A stretch of 61,618 bases of DNA. Source: Noviherbaspirillum aerium (GTDB lineage: Bacteria; Pseudomonadota; Gammaproteobacteria; Burkholderiales; Burkholderiaceae_D). Under the pieces are notes generated by a model. The model had not been told where the DNA came from, did not search any database, and saw only the letters and a program-made list of their open reading frames with translations. Every line of letters begins with the position of its first letter. Positions within the stretch are counted from its first letter, which is position 1. The stretch is taken from assembly GCF_008929045.1 (NCBI RefSeq), contig NZ_VFAH01000032.1:1-61618 (forward strand). The letters are read 5' to 3'. A program made the translations under genes and the position numbers. Shown piece by piece: positions 47,501-56,241 of the stretch.

Positions 47501-47842
47501 AATGCGATCCTGATCATCGATTTCGCGCTGGACGCGGAGCGCTCGCGCGGCCTGACTCCGCTCGAGGCGGTGCGCGAAGCCTGCCTGCTGCGCTTCCGTC
47601 CCATCCTGATGACGACGCTGGCTGCCGCGCTTGGGGCGCTGCCGCTGGCGATCGGTTTCGGCGAAGGCTCGGAACTGCGGCGTCCGCTCGGCGTTGCCAT
47701 CATCGGCGGCCTGATCGCAAGCCAGCTCCTCACCCTGTTGACCACACCCGTCGTTTACCTCCTGCTCGACAAGCTGCGGCTGCGCAGCCCGGACGAGCGC
47801 GGCCTGCGCCGCATTGATGACGCCACTCCCACTTCGACATGA
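44525..47842 (+). CDS. mdtC: RND efflux pump subunit (MdtC-like) with Ala-rich insertion
   Basis: This 1105-residue RND pump pairs with the upstream one; typical MdtC is near 1025 residues. It has the same repeats: [64 protein letters not shown]. At about 787-845 the second periplasmic domain carries a low-complexity Ala/Gly/Thr insert ([18 protein letters not shown]) that explains the extra length. The DNA there is built of GCC/GCT-rich triplets and may be slippage-derived. The GTG start overlaps the preceding stop, so the pair is translationally coupled. Confidence 0.92.
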   Translation: MNLSEPFVRRPVATILLTIGIAFAGIVGFFVLPVSPLPQVEYPSITVSASLPGASPDTMATSVATPLERRLGVIAGVNEMTSTSNTGSTRISLQFDLNRKIDAAAREVQAAINASRVDLPATLKSNPTYRKVSPSASPVIILALTSRTRSPGQIYEEVSNLVQQKLSQVPGVGDVEIGGGSLPAVRVELLPFALNRYGVSMEDVRAAIQASTANRPKGAIEGDERRLQIYSQADTVNGGKSAADYRGLVVAWRNGAAIRLQDVAQVIDGVEDRRTIGLFNGQPAVIVLVTQQPGANVIKTVDGVRALLPELQEQLPQDVRLQVASDRTNSIRSSLHEIEFTLILSVVLVVLVVSAFLRSFRATVIPAVATVVSLLATFGIMYVLGFSLNNLSLMALTVATGFVVDDAIVVLENTSRHLEQGMDRFKAALLGAREVGFTVLSISVSLVAVFIPLLFMEGQIGRLFREFAVTLSAAVMISMVVSLTTTPMMCALLLKPASEGQAATQRGRLSRSLSGFFERSFGWVLRCYERSLDWALYHRAIVMFILLAVVGLNVYLFIAAPKGFFPQQDTGQINGGLRADRSISFQAMQGKLQQLVDIIRRDPAVDTVVGFTGGRRAGGGFMFINLKPRSERSEGGQAVIARLRPQLAQVTGVTLFLNTVQDLRVGGRQSNSTYLYSLKSDSSADLKTWALKLAEAMKRQPALIDVDTDQAENAVETYVEVDRETAARLGVSSRDVDNALYNAFGQRQVATVYDELNQYHVVMEVAPQYARSPEALKDIYVPVRAGGNVAAAAGAVAGAATGTATAANTAAAGAGAATAPASASATVSNPALRDPSAGQALSTAPSTMVPLAGIARFAERPAPASVSHEDAELETTISFNLADGATLGQAQDAVKAAEAEISMPTNVRGNFAGAARSFQESQSQQPLLILAALVVIYIVLGILYESLVHPLTVLSTLPSAGVGAVLALLLFKMDFSIIALIGVFLLIGIVKKNAILIIDFALDAERSRGLTPLEAVREACLLRFRPILMTTLAAALGALPLAIGFGEGSELRRPLGVAIIGGLIASQLLTLLTTPVVYLLLDKLRLRSPDERGLRRIDDATPTST

Positions 47843-49302
47843 ACACATCCCTGCTCCAGCTCCGCCGTCTCGCCATTGCCGCAGCCGTCACCGCCCTGCT
47901 CGGAGGATGCGCCATCGGACCCGAGTACCAGCGGCCGGCGACGCCGCTGCCGGCGCACTTCAAGGAAGCCGAAGGCTGGCAGCCGGCGGCTCCCGCCGAC
48001 GGCATCGACCGCGGGGCATGGTGGTCCGTGTTCGATGACCCGGTGTTGAATGAACTGGCGGCAGCGGTCGAAGTGTCGAACCAGAATGTCGGAGCCGCCG
48101 CGGCAGCCTATGAGCAGGCGAGGGCGCTTGTACGCGAACAGCGCTCGGCATTTTTTCCCGCGGTATCGATCGATGGCGGCGCCGGCCGTTCCGGCGCCCG
48201 CCGCTCTGCCACCGGCACCGGCACCGGCGGCGCCATCGCGGCGGCAGGCGGCGGGCGCGTATCCAATTCCTATCAGTTCGGTATCGGCGGCAGCTGGGAA
48301 CCGGATGTCTGGGGCAGATTGCGGGCCGGCGTCAATAATGCCAGCGCGAGCGCACAGGCGAGCGCGGCCGATCTGGCATCGGCACGCCTTTCCGCGCAGG
48401 GCGAGCTGGCGGTCAACTACTTCACGCTCCGGCTGACCGATCTGCAGACCGCCTTGCTGCGCAACACCATCGCCGGATACCAGCGGGTGCTGCAGATCAC
48501 GCGCAACCGCTACGATGCCGGCATTGCGCCGAAGACCGATGTCCTCCAGGCGGAAACCCAGCTTGCCAATGCCCAGGCCGACGAAGCCGGACTGGAACGC
48601 CAGCGCGCGCAGCTCGAGCATGCGATCGCGGTATTGATCGGAAAGCTGCCTTCCTCTTTTGCTCTGGCGCCCGCCCCCTGGAAAAGCGTCGTGCCCGATG
48701 TTCCCGCCGTCGTGCCCTCGTCGCTGCTGCAGCGCCGTCCCGACATCGCCGCCGCAGAGCGGCGCGTTGCCGCTGCGAACGAACAGATCGGCATCGCCCG
48801 CTCCGGTTATTTTCCCAACATCGGACTCGATGCGGCTTATGGGACATCCGCGGGCAGCGTCGCGAATCTGTTCAACGCGTCGTCGACGCTATGGTCGCTC
48901 GGCCTGTCCGCCGTGCAGACGATATTTGATGCCGGTGCAACAGGAGCCCGGGTCGACGCCGCTCGCGCCGCCCATGAGCAAGTCACCGCCCGCTATCGCC
49001 AGACAGTACTGGCGGCATTCCAGGATGTGGAAGACCAGCTTGCGGCCACTAGGGTGCTGGGACGCCAGGTCGAATTGCGCAGGCAGGCATCGGCCGCGGC
49101 CGATCAGGCCGAGGAGCAGATGCTGAACCGCTATCGGGCAGGGCAGGTAGGCTACACGGAAGTGGTCAACGCGCAGGTGACGGCGCTGAATGCGCGTCGT
49201 TCGCTGGCACAGGCGCAAGTCGACCGCCAAACCTCCGCGGTCGCATTGATACAGGCGCTCGGCGGCGGCTGGTCTCAGGCCGACGAGTTGACGCTGCGCT
49301 GA
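47839..49302 (+). CDS. Outer membrane efflux lipoprotein (NodT/OprM type)
   Basis: This 487-residue protein starts with a lipoprotein signal ending ALLGGC24AIGPEYQRP, the classic NodT beginning. Two repeats of the outer-membrane efflux family follow: WWSVFDDPVLNELAAAVEVSNQN, then YSFQFGIGGSWEPDVWGRLR-like and FTLRLTDLQTALL, and the second copy LLQRRPDIAAAERRVAAANEQIGIARSGYFP. It is the exit channel for the adaptor and pumps before it. ATGA overlap with mdtC completes a four-gene operon. Confidence 0.92.
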   Translation: MNTSLLQLRRLAIAAAVTALLGGCAIGPEYQRPATPLPAHFKEAEGWQPAAPADGIDRGAWWSVFDDPVLNELAAAVEVSNQNVGAAAAAYEQARALVREQRSAFFPAVSIDGGAGRSGARRSATGTGTGGAIAAAGGGRVSNSYQFGIGGSWEPDVWGRLRAGVNNASASAQASAADLASARLSAQGELAVNYFTLRLTDLQTALLRNTIAGYQRVLQITRNRYDAGIAPKTDVLQAETQLANAQADEAGLERQRAQLEHAIAVLIGKLPSSFALAPAPWKSVVPDVPAVVPSSLLQRRPDIAAAERRVAAANEQIGIARSGYFPNIGLDAAYGTSAGSVANLFNASSTLWSLGLSAVQTIFDAGATGARVDAARAAHEQVTARYRQTVLAAFQDVEDQLAATRVLGRQVELRRQASAAADQAEEQMLNRYRAGQVGYTEVVNAQVTALNARRSLAQAQVDRQTSAVALIQALGGGWSQADELTLR

Positions 49303-49690
49303 TGCCGGCCAGCGCGGCATGGAACCATTTCCATGCAAACCTCAGCGCGAATTGCAGATGAGTGGTCGGTCGCCCCGGCTTGCCCCGGGCGTGTCCCGCG
49401 TTGTTCGTCGCTGGTGTGGCCCGCCACACGGCGCTTCTCCCGCCTTGCCCTGCATCCCAGGGCAAACCGATTCTCCCATACATCCGCCTGCAATCCGCTC
49501 TAGCGGCAAAGCGATGCCGCGGGGATAGTGTCCGGCATCTTCCGTTTTGGAGCGCACTGTGCGGCCTGCCCGCGCCGCACCGGATCGCCTTTGATGAACT
49601 CGCCCGGACCTTTGAAGTCACACGTCTGCTTTACGAATGTCTGATGCTGAAAATCAATTTCTTGCTCGCCGACTTAAAAAGGAGAACATC
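49303..49690. other. Intergenic region after the efflux operon
   Basis: No gene is supported. GAGAACATC lies before the lipoprotein start at 49691, with AAAAAGGAG at 49676-49684 as its ribosome-binding site. I see no terminator with a T-tract after 49302. Confidence 0.4.
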
Positions 49691-50062
49691 ATGAATTCAG
49701 GAATCATTAAATCGCTCGCAATCTGTTCGCTGGGCGTTGCCCTGATCACGGGTTGCGCATCGTCGCCCTCATCGTCAGCGTCGCAAACACGTGCCGCCGC
49801 CGGCCAGAGCGGTCATAAAACCGGCAAGGTGACCGCCGTCGAAACCGTCGCCGTGGTCGACCAGGCACTGGTGGGCACCAGCTCCGGCAACAGCGCCGTC
49901 GTGACTACCGCAACCGGCGGACCCGCGGCAATCACCGTGCTCTTCAATGACGGTACCGAAGGCAGATATGTCATTGAGCGCCCGACCATGCAGCACAAGG
50001 TTGGCGAGACGGTGCATGTAATCACGAACGGCGCCACCACGGGGATCATGCGGCAGCAGTAA
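49691..50062 (+). CDS. Small lipoprotein, SlyB-like C-terminal domain
   Basis: This 123-residue protein has a lipobox ending ALITGC22ASSPSSS, a Ser/Ala-rich linker and a small beta domain with ITVLFNDGTEGRYVIERPTM and KVGETVHVITNG. The last part resembles the C-terminal strand region of SlyB/17-kDa surface-antigen lipoproteins, but the glycine-zipper helix normally before it is replaced by SSGNSAVVTTATGG, so it is shorter. Likely outer membrane attached. It is monocistronic; a strong terminator follows at 50258. Confidence 0.65.
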   Translation: MNSGIIKSLAICSLGVALITGCASSPSSSASQTRAAAGQSGHKTGKVTAVETVAVVDQALVGTSSGNSAVVTTATGGPAAITVLFNDGTEGRYVIERPTMQHKVGETVHVITNGATTGIMRQQ

Positions 50063-50685
50063 GCAAACTCTCGCATGACATCGCGACTGGCTGCGGTGGA
50101 AGACTGCGTCCCCGGCGCTATTGCCGGCATCCGGGCACATGACGATGCGAGTGCCGGGCTACCGGCGTAGCGCGAGGGAGCGCTTTGCGAATGCGGTAAC
50201 CGATCACGTCATTTGATCCTGCAGCCATGCTGCAAGCCATCAAACCAGCAAGCACGTAAAACGGCCGTCATTGGGACGGCCGTTTTGGTATCAGCATCAC
50301 GTTCATCCGCACACGGGGGTCTTCATTACGAACAGGGCATAGCACTGTCACTGTTACTGTCCGAAGGCGACCGCTGTTCATTTTCCTTTGCGAAAACTTT
50401 CTCCTTTTCACGCATAACACTTTCAGGCCTGGCATCACCGCATTCCAGCGGCGGAAATGCATTCATGCAAGTCGTATTTGTAAGAAGCCTGAACTTCATT
50501 TTGTTTTCTGCAGTCCACAGTATTTTATTGCCACTTATGCCAGTTATTTCCTGGCTGCCTCTGCCCGGCGTTATTGCGCGGGCTTGGCTCCCCGGAATGC
50601 TGCGCAGATTGGATTGGACTACCGATCCCACCTTTCATTCCAGCATGAAAAGGCAGAACCACGGGGCGATGATTGAAGCAGGAAC
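50063..50685. other. Intergenic region with terminator
   Basis: No gene is supported. A plus-strand frame at 50213-50689 crosses the terminator and has poor composition and no ribosome-binding site. The stretch 50330-50530 is more AT-rich than its neighbours and may contain the promoter of the WD40 gene. Confidence 0.4.
50258..50286. terminator. Perfect 12-bp hairpin terminator
   Basis: AAAACGGCCGTC at 50258-50269 pairs perfectly with GACGGCCGTTTT at 50275-50286 around a five-base loop. The A- and T-ends make it usable from both strands. It lies 195 bases after the SlyB-like lipoprotein stop. Confidence 0.8.
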
Positions 50686-52641
50686 ATGACTCACATCACG
50701 TTTTTACAATGGCTTTGTGACCGGATACAACGCATAACGCCTGGCATCGCCGCTTTCGTCTTCCTGATGACCGCGGCGTTTTCCGCTGCGGCGACGGACA
50801 GGTTGCAAGGCCCCGTGCTGACCCTCGATCCGGGCACGCACACCGCGGCGATTCGACAGATCGCGGTCGATGCCGAAGAGAAGATCCTGGTCACCGCCTC
50901 CGACGACAAGACGGCGCGCATCTGGGAGATATCCAGCGGCCGCCTGCTGCAGACTCTGCATCTTCCGGTCGGCCCGGAAAACATCGGTCGTCTCTACGCC
51001 GCCGCCGTTTCCCCGCAAGGCAAGCTCGCGCTCGCCGGCACTACCGCGGCACCCGAGGGCCGGCACCGGATTTATCTCTATGACCTCCGCAAAATGGCCT
51101 TTCTCAAGGCAGTCAACGCGCGCGGCGGCGATATCAAGTCCCTGCAGTGGTCGCCCGACGGCATGTTGCTTGCCGCCGCTTATGCCGGCTCGTCTGCCTT
51201 CCGCGTATTCGACGACGACGGCGATCTCGTGCATGAGGAACGTTTGCCTGCGGATGCCTGGAGCATCACGCTTTCGCGCAACGGATTGCTTGCGCTGCCG
51301 GTATCGGACGGCACGGTGCGGGTCTACGGGATCGCCGGTGCGGTTCAGCTGCTGGCCACCTTGCGCGGCGCCCTTCCGGATCCCAGGGGAGTACAGTTCT
51401 CGCCCGAGGGCGACCTGCTGGCCGTCGGCTATCTGTCGCGCAAGTCGGCCCGCGAAGTGCAGGTCGACGTATTCGACGTGGCAACACAGTCGCTGGCCAA
51501 GACCTTCGTATTCGACGACATTGCGCATGGCAATCTGCGCAATGTTGCCTGGCAGCGCGACGGCGCGGCCCTGTATGCGGCGGGATCGGGTTATCGCGGC
51601 CGCAACGACTTCGTCATCAAGCGCATCAGCTGGCCGCAAGGCGAAGTGAGCGACACGAGCGCAGCCACCAATTCCATTACCGACATGCTGCCCTTGTCGG
51701 ACAACCGCGTGCTGTTCTCGACGGTGGAGCCTGCGTGGGGCGTGGTGCAAGGCCAGCGCGCAAGGATCATGGCCGCGCCCAAGAGCGCCCAGTTCTACGA
51801 GGCCGATGCGCTGGCCATCAGCGACGATGCGAAGACCGTCGCCTGGCGCTTCGCCCCGGGCGAGCAGCAACATTCCTTTTCCGTGAACGGCCGCAATCTG
51901 ACGCCCGGCGAACGCAATGCAAAACGGCAATCCAGGACAAGCAGCAAGCGTATTCCGATCGGCATCTGGGAAAACAGTTATGAAGTCTCGGTTGCCGGGC
52001 GTCCGGTGCCAATGGCGCCGACGGAGATCTCGCGCGCGGTCGCCGTTCTGCCGGACGACTCGGCCTTGCTGCTGGCAACCAGCCGAAGCCTTCGCCGAAT
52101 CGAGGCGGACGGCTACGAACGCTGGCAGATTCCGCTCGCCACCGAAGCGCGTGCGGTGAACATCAGCGCGGACGGCCGCGTGGCTGTGGTGGCAATGGCG
52201 GATGGCACCCTGCGTTGGCGCCGGGTGCAGGATGGCACGCTGCTGATGTCCCTGTTCGCCACGCGCGACGGCCGCTGGGTATTGTGGAACGAGGATGGAT
52301 ATTTCGATGCCGCCAAGGGCGCCGACGCGCTGATAGGGTGGACCATCAATCGCCCCGATGGAGATCGGACCGACTACTACCCGATGTCGCGCTACCGCGA
52401 CAAATATTTCAAGCCCGAAGTGGTTGGCCGTTCATTGGCGATGGGACAGGACGTAGAACAGGACGGAAAACAAGCCCGGAAGGCATCCGTGGCGCTGCAC
52501 CGATTGCAGGACCAGCACGCAGACATGGCATCGGCCGGCGTGGCTGGCTTTCCGTCTGCAGCGCAGCAGCGGTTGAACAAGGAAGCAAACCACCTGGCGG
52601 CATCGCCGGCGGCACGGAACTACGGACATCACCCGCAATAA
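50686..52641 (+). CDS. Secreted WD40 beta-propeller protein with caspase-linker tail
   Basis: This 651-residue protein has an N-terminal membrane/signal segment (GIAAFVFLMTAAFSAAAT) and repeats of WD40 type, the clearest being VTASDDKTARIWEISSGRLLQ and IKSLQWSPDGMLLAAA. The region at about 528-575 (GRWVLWNEDGYFDAAKGADA then LIGWTINRPDG, FKPEVVG) is the conserved linker that in WD40-caspase proteins leads into a C14-like peptidase domain. Here only a 70-residue low-complexity tail follows and no His-Cys dyad is present. The role is unknown; partner binding in the periplasm is likely. The next gene, a lipoprotein, begins 13 bases after its stop. Confidence 0.72.
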   Translation: MTHITFLQWLCDRIQRITPGIAAFVFLMTAAFSAAATDRLQGPVLTLDPGTHTAAIRQIAVDAEEKILVTASDDKTARIWEISSGRLLQTLHLPVGPENIGRLYAAAVSPQGKLALAGTTAAPEGRHRIYLYDLRKMAFLKAVNARGGDIKSLQWSPDGMLLAAAYAGSSAFRVFDDDGDLVHEERLPADAWSITLSRNGLLALPVSDGTVRVYGIAGAVQLLATLRGALPDPRGVQFSPEGDLLAVGYLSRKSAREVQVDVFDVATQSLAKTFVFDDIAHGNLRNVAWQRDGAALYAAGSGYRGRNDFVIKRISWPQGEVSDTSAATNSITDMLPLSDNRVLFSTVEPAWGVVQGQRARIMAAPKSAQFYEADALAISDDAKTVAWRFAPGEQQHSFSVNGRNLTPGERNAKRQSRTSSKRIPIGIWENSYEVSVAGRPVPMAPTEISRAVAVLPDDSALLLATSRSLRRIEADGYERWQIPLATEARAVNISADGRVAVVAMADGTLRWRRVQDGTLLMSLFATRDGRWVLWNEDGYFDAAKGADALIGWTINRPDGDRTDYYPMSRYRDKYFKPEVVGRSLAMGQDVEQDGKQARKASVALHRLQDQHADMASAGVAGFPSAAQQRLNKEANHLAASPAARNYGHHPQ

Positions 52642-52654
52642 AGGAATCACCGAC

Positions 52655-54688
52655 ATGAAACTGACAAATCAAATTTCCCGCCCCTTGAAGCCCGCCACCC
52701 TTGCCCTGGCAATGGCGTTGGCACTGTCCGCCTGCGGCGGCGGTGGCGGTGACGGCGGCTCTCCCGCCTCTACGGGCGCGGGTGCGAATACGGCGCAAAC
52801 CACGCCGACCGGAACACCATCGGCGAACGCGCCGGGCGGTACGCAAACCTTGCCCTGCGTCGGCTATATCGCAACCGGATTCAGCGGCGACATCAACGCG
52901 GTGTATCCGGATGGCTGGGGCGGCGTGCTGCAGACCGGCGTCGATAACTGCGGCGCAAGCCAGAGCGGTGGCGTCGGCAATGCAGGCGGTGTGGGTGGCG
53001 GTGAAGGCGGTGCTGGCGGAGGCAGCGGCTCGGGCGGCGGCGGATCAGGTGGGTCGGGCGGATCAGGCGGAGGCGGCGAAGGCGGCGCCGGTGCCGGCGG
53101 CGGCGAGGGCAAGGTTATCAATGCGCTCATGACGGTGACGCGGCTTTCCGACGGCGCCGTGCTCGGCTCGGCCGTGACCGATTCTGCGCGCGGACTGGTC
53201 ACCATTCGCCCGCGCGCTTCAGATGGGCCGGTTCTGCTGACACTGACCGGGCGTCCGGGAGCGCAATACTATGACGAGGGCCTGGACCGGCTTGTTGACT
53301 TCGGCCCGGGGCAGGTCCTGCATGCGCTCGTCGACAGGTTCGACGAAAACATCGGCGTGTCGCCGCTGACCGAGTCGGCCTACCGTTACGCGCTCAACAA
53401 TTTCCGATCCCCTACCGCGGGCGGTACGGCGGCACAGTCTGCCGGCAATTTGACCGGTCTGACCGCCGAACAGGTGCGCGCGGCCAATGAAGCGGTACGC
53501 AACGCAGTCAATGCCACCCTGGAACCGCAGCTGCAGCTGGCCTCGGTGAAGAGTCTGCCGACACCGGTTGACAGCAGCAGCGCGGAAAATGCCCTGCCCG
53601 CCAATCGTTACGGCGTGGCGGCGACGGTGCTCGGCGGGCTGGCAAAAGCGGCGGCCAAACGCCGGCCAACCACCGCGGCACCGCCGGCACTAGGCATCAC
53701 CGAGCAGCTTGCAAGAGATCTTACCGATGGCACGGTCGATGGCGCGGCACTCGACAGGACACCGGCCGCGCCCGCGGAGACGGCTTATTACGATGCAAGT
53801 ACCTTGCCGAAATCGCTCAGCAAGGGGGCGGCGGAAATGTCCGACCGGTTCGGCAAGGGCACGACCAACACCATTACCGCTCCGGTTGCCACCGTCGCCG
53901 AGTCCGATTTCACCGGCCAGTGGTCTGCCACGCTTGCCAGCGGCCGCGACCCGGCCGCTCCGAGTGCCGCAGTCGCCAGCGTCGCGCTGACCATCAATAC
54001 GAATGGCACGGTAACCGGTTCCCTGGCCGACACGGGCGCTGGTGGAAGCGCTGTCCCGGTCAGCGGCAGCGTCAGGGACGATGGCGCCATTGCACTGACC
54101 TCAACCACCGGACGGACCCTCAATGGCATCATTCAGCCGGAAGGTGCCTTTGTCGGCACCTGGACTGATGCCGCCGGTAACAGAGGCGCCTGGGCAAGCG
54201 CAAGGCCGGCCCGCCCGGCAGCAGCCAGGCCGGTTCCATCCGCAGCGCCTGCGACTACGCCTTCCGCGTCGCCAGCGGCAGGCACGCCGGCAACGACACC
54301 GGCAGGCACACCGGTAACCACACCGGTAACCACACCGGCAGGCACACCGGTAACCACACCGGCAGGCACACCGGTAACCACACCGGCAACGACACCGGCA
54401 ACGACACCGGCAACCACACCGGCAACGACACCGGCAACGACACCGGCAACGACACCGGCAACGACACCGGCAACGACACCGGCAACGACACCGGCAACGA
54501 CACCGGCAACCACACCGACAACCACACCGGCAACCACACCGGCAACCACACCGACAACCACACCGACAACCACACCGACAACCACACCGGTAAGCGACCC
54601 CGCTGGCACTTCTGCAGATAGCACTCGCGGTAATTCCGGTTCGGGATCCGGAAGTGCGGGAAGGGGAAATGCGGCCGGGAATCGATAG
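52655..54688 (+). CDS. Large lipoprotein with Gly-rich and Thr-Pro repeat regions
   Basis: This 677-residue protein begins with a lipobox ending ALALSAC27GGGGG. Residues about 105-150 are almost only Gly with Ser, Glu and Ala. The middle (about 155-520) has a beta-rich body with VTRLSDGAVLGSAVTDSARG, the VLHALVDRFDENIGVSPLTE segment and a strand repeat FTGQWSATLASG. Residues 543-646 are 26 four-residue units such as TTPA and GTPV. The C-terminal tail is Ser/Gly/Asn-rich. The middle resembles carbohydrate- or envelope-associated lipoproteins, but I know no family. The Thr-Pro stalk suggests an extended, perhaps glycosylated spacer. It follows the WD40 gene at 13 bases, so both are co-transcribed. 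Confidence 0.72.
   Translation: MKLTNQISRPLKPATLALAMALALSACGGGGGDGGSPASTGAGANTAQTTPTGTPSANAPGGTQTLPCVGYIATGFSGDINAVYPDGWGGVLQTGVDNCGASQSGGVGNAGGVGGGEGGAGGGSGSGGGGSGGSGGSGGGGEGGAGAGGGEGKVINALMTVTRLSDGAVLGSAVTDSARGLVTIRPRASDGPVLLTLTGRPGAQYYDEGLDRLVDFGPGQVLHALVDRFDENIGVSPLTESAYRYALNNFRSPTAGGTAAQSAGNLTGLTAEQVRAANEAVRNAVNATLEPQLQLASVKSLPTPVDSSSAENALPANRYGVAATVLGGLAKAAAKRRPTTAAPPALGITEQLARDLTDGTVDGAALDRTPAAPAETAYYDASTLPKSLSKGAAEMSDRFGKGTTNTITAPVATVAESDFTGQWSATLASGRDPAAPSAAVASVALTINTNGTVTGSLADTGAGGSAVPVSGSVRDDGAIALTSTTGRTLNGIIQPEGAFVGTWTDAAGNRGAWASARPARPAAARPVPSAAPATTPSASPAAGTPATTPAGTPVTTPVTTPAGTPVTTPAGTPVTTPATTPATTPATTPATTPATTPATTPATTPATTPATTPATTPATTPTTTPATTPATTPTTTPTTTPTTTPVSDPAGTSADSTRGNSGSGSGSAGRGNAAGNR
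54281..54592 (+). repeat. 26 tandem 12-bp units coding for TTPA/GTPV
   Basis: Exactly 312 bases of 12-bp units with ACACCGGCA in common, in frame with the lipoprotein. The units vary at the third codon base and between ACC/ACG/GGC first codons; the right end contains ACCGACA variants (TTPT). The array can expand or contract by 12 bp without a frameshift. It is a microsatellite-like array and not a CRISPR, since there are no unique spacers. Confidence 0.95.
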
Positions 54689-55131
54689 AGGAATTGCGCC
54701 GCCCGCCGCCCGCCGCCAGCGGCTGGTGGTGGCTCGCGCCGTATCGTGCCAGACAGTCAACGCCAACCGCTCGCGGCTGGAGTAAAGAGAAGAAGCCGGC
54801 GGCGGAGCGGTGTTCATTCGCGATGGGTTCCCAGTCTGCGAATTGCCCGTTTCACCCAAGGATGTCTCGTCAGGCCGATCACGCCCATGCGAAAATCCGG
54901 CATTCCTTGATCGGATGACGGATTTTGGCTGCCCGCATGCGGTATGCTGCCTGACTTCGAACACCGGGGGGATATCCTGGCCGATCGAGAAATCCTGTTG
55001 TAGAGCGTCTATCAAAGTGCAGCTTGCCGCGTTGCGCGCCTTGCCATCGGTCATTTTGATAGACGCTCTCAAATCCGCGAGTCCGCCCGCATGCGGGTGC
55101 TCGCTGAATGCTGAAATGATGTCGGAACGGT
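54689..55131. other. Intergenic region with a palindrome
   Basis: No gene is supported. The 15-bp inverted repeat at 55002-55069 is the main feature. The minus-strand open frame across this region and the array is Cys/Arg-rich and an artefact of the repeat. Confidence 0.45.
55002..55069. repeat. Palindromic element, perfect 15-bp arms
   Basis: AGAGCGTCTATCAAA at 55002-55016 and its perfect complement TTTGATAGACGCTCT at 55055-55069 enclose 38 bases. A T precedes the left arm, giving TAGAGCG as in the element at 55522-55629. A diverged half copy lies at 55681-55716. Confidence 0.85.
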
Positions 55132-55524
55132 ATGTACAAAAGTAAATTTGCGGCGGGGGTATTCCTTCTCGCAGCATGCAGTATCGCCAATGCCAAGTGG
55201 ATCAAGGTTGCGGAGACCGAAGACGATGCCTTCTATTACGAATCGACCATGGTCCGCAAGACGGGAAAATACTTGCGGCTCTGGCATCTTGTCGATCACT
55301 CTACCGTCAAGACAGCGGCCAAGGGAACGTACAAGTCGAGCAAGGTCCAGGTCGAACTGCATTGCAGCGAAAATATGTGGCGCGTGACTTACCTTACCTA
55401 TCATTCCCAGCGCATGGGTGAAGGCCAGCTGCTTGACTCCTTCTTTGATCCCAATGCGGCATGGGAAGCGATTGTGCCAAATTCGCCGATACAAAAAATA
55501 TCCGAAGGCGCATGCAAGGGATAG
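55132..55524 (+). CDS. Surface-adhesin protein E-like secreted protein
   Basis: This 130-residue protein has a signal peptide ending CSIANAK, then the family pattern W-x-x-V-AETEDDAFYYESTMVRKTGKYLRLWHLVDH, TYKSSKVQVELHCSE and MGEGQLLDSFFD. Cysteines in LHC and GACKG could form a disulfide as in protein E of Haemophilus. Such proteins are common in betaproteobacteria, usually with no known partner. Its TAG stop is the first triplet of the repeat at 55522-55629. Confidence 0.8.
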   Translation: MYKSKFAAGVFLLAACSIANAKWIKVAETEDDAFYYESTMVRKTGKYLRLWHLVDHSTVKTAAKGTYKSSKVQVELHCSENMWRVTYLTYHSQRMGEGQLLDSFFDPNAAWEAIVPNSPIQKISEGACKG

Positions 55525-55629
55525 AGCGGTTTCACCCTGACCTGCCTGCCGATCCCGGACAGATAGCCGCCGGCACTGCGTTGTGACTTCTAGCCATGGC
55601 TTGGCCATGGTCAGGGCGAAAACGCTCTA
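55522..55629. repeat. 108-bp palindromic element with 21-bp arms (full copy)
   Basis: Bases 55522-55542 and the complement of 55609-55629 are identical at 19 of 21 positions; both arms begin TAGAGCG and end CCCTGACC. A small inner repeat CCATGGCTTGGCCATGG lies at about 55593-55609. Parts are shared with 24141-24200 and 27917-27998. The outer TAG ends the gene before it. Confidence 0.85.
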
Positions 55630-55680
55630 GTAAGCGAGGACCTGCGTCTTTTCCGCCCCGGGGCCTGGGACGCGTTCTTG

Positions 55681-55716
55681 GAGCGCCTATCAAAAGCCGC
55701 ATTGCGCCTCCTTGCC
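55681..55716. repeat. Half copy of the TAGAGCG palindromic family
   Basis: GAGCGCCTATCAAAAGCCGC and then ATTGCGCCTCCTTGCC follow the left half of the element at 55002-55069 with a few changes; no right arm is present. Confidence 0.55.
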
Positions 55717-56167
55717 GTATGTCCGCACTGTCTCCACTGGTCGCCTTCCTTGCCAACGGCATTTTGACCGGCACTCTTGACATCCGCCGCCCGAGTTTCT
55801 TTCCGTCAAATCCATCTCGTGCTTTCAATTGATTGCGGTGGATCGATGTCGGTTGCGGATGAATCCATGTTGAACACATGCCGGACGAAGTTCGGACGAC
55901 AGGCAATCATTTGATGAGGTATCGGTGGCATCGATAGCAGTTATTCAGGAAAGCGTTTCACTAAAGACTGCCATTTAGTTCGGTATTGATAAGTGAAAAA
56001 GATTTTCCCAGTGTAATCATCCACCATTGCGGTTTACACTGGATCGCTCTCTCCCCTCGTTATTGACCAATATTCATAAGGCGGAACGTGAGTGCCGCAC
56101 CGCTCCTACCAGCATAGTGAGCTGACAAAAATCTCCTTGCCAAGGCAAATTCATCGATGGCATACTA

Positions 56168-56183
56168 AGTTAAGCGCTTAACT
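56168..56183. promoter_or_regulatory. LacI-family operator upstream of GH3
   Basis: AGTTAAGCGCTTAACT is a perfect 16-bp palindrome with the central CG typical of LacI-family operators, 58 bases before the GH3 start. A LacI regulator is encoded just beyond the GH3 gene, and a related site lies before the TRAP genes at 60004-60019. Confidence 0.7.
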
Positions 56184-56241
56184 AAGAAAGCCAAACCACA
56201 TTGCGTCCGCAAGTCGCGGACGGTATTTCATGGAGACGAGA

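Larger units (their letters stand above)
55630..56241. other. Long intergenic region upstream of the GH3 gene
   Basis: No gene is supported. It contains a half-copy repeat (55681-55716), the inverted repeat CCAGTGTAA-N17-TTACACTGG at 56008-56042 and the LacI-type palindrome at 56168-56183. The AT-rich stretch 55960-56035 is a plausible promoter area. Confidence 0.45.

Noticed and set aside
45521-47848. 775-residue open frame on the minus strand
   Set aside because: Antisense to mdtC-like gene; composition is that of a shadow frame.
50213-50689. 158-residue plus-strand frame before the WD40 gene
   Set aside because: It crosses a perfect terminator hairpin, lacks a ribosome-binding site and has no domain or signal pattern.
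54281-54592. Possible CRISPR array
   Set aside because: Units are 12 bp and contiguous with no spacers; they are in-frame coding repeats.
54101-55177. 358-residue minus-strand frame rich in Cys-Arg repeats
   Set aside because: It is the reverse reading of the 12-bp array; the plus-strand lipoprotein with signal peptide is the real gene.
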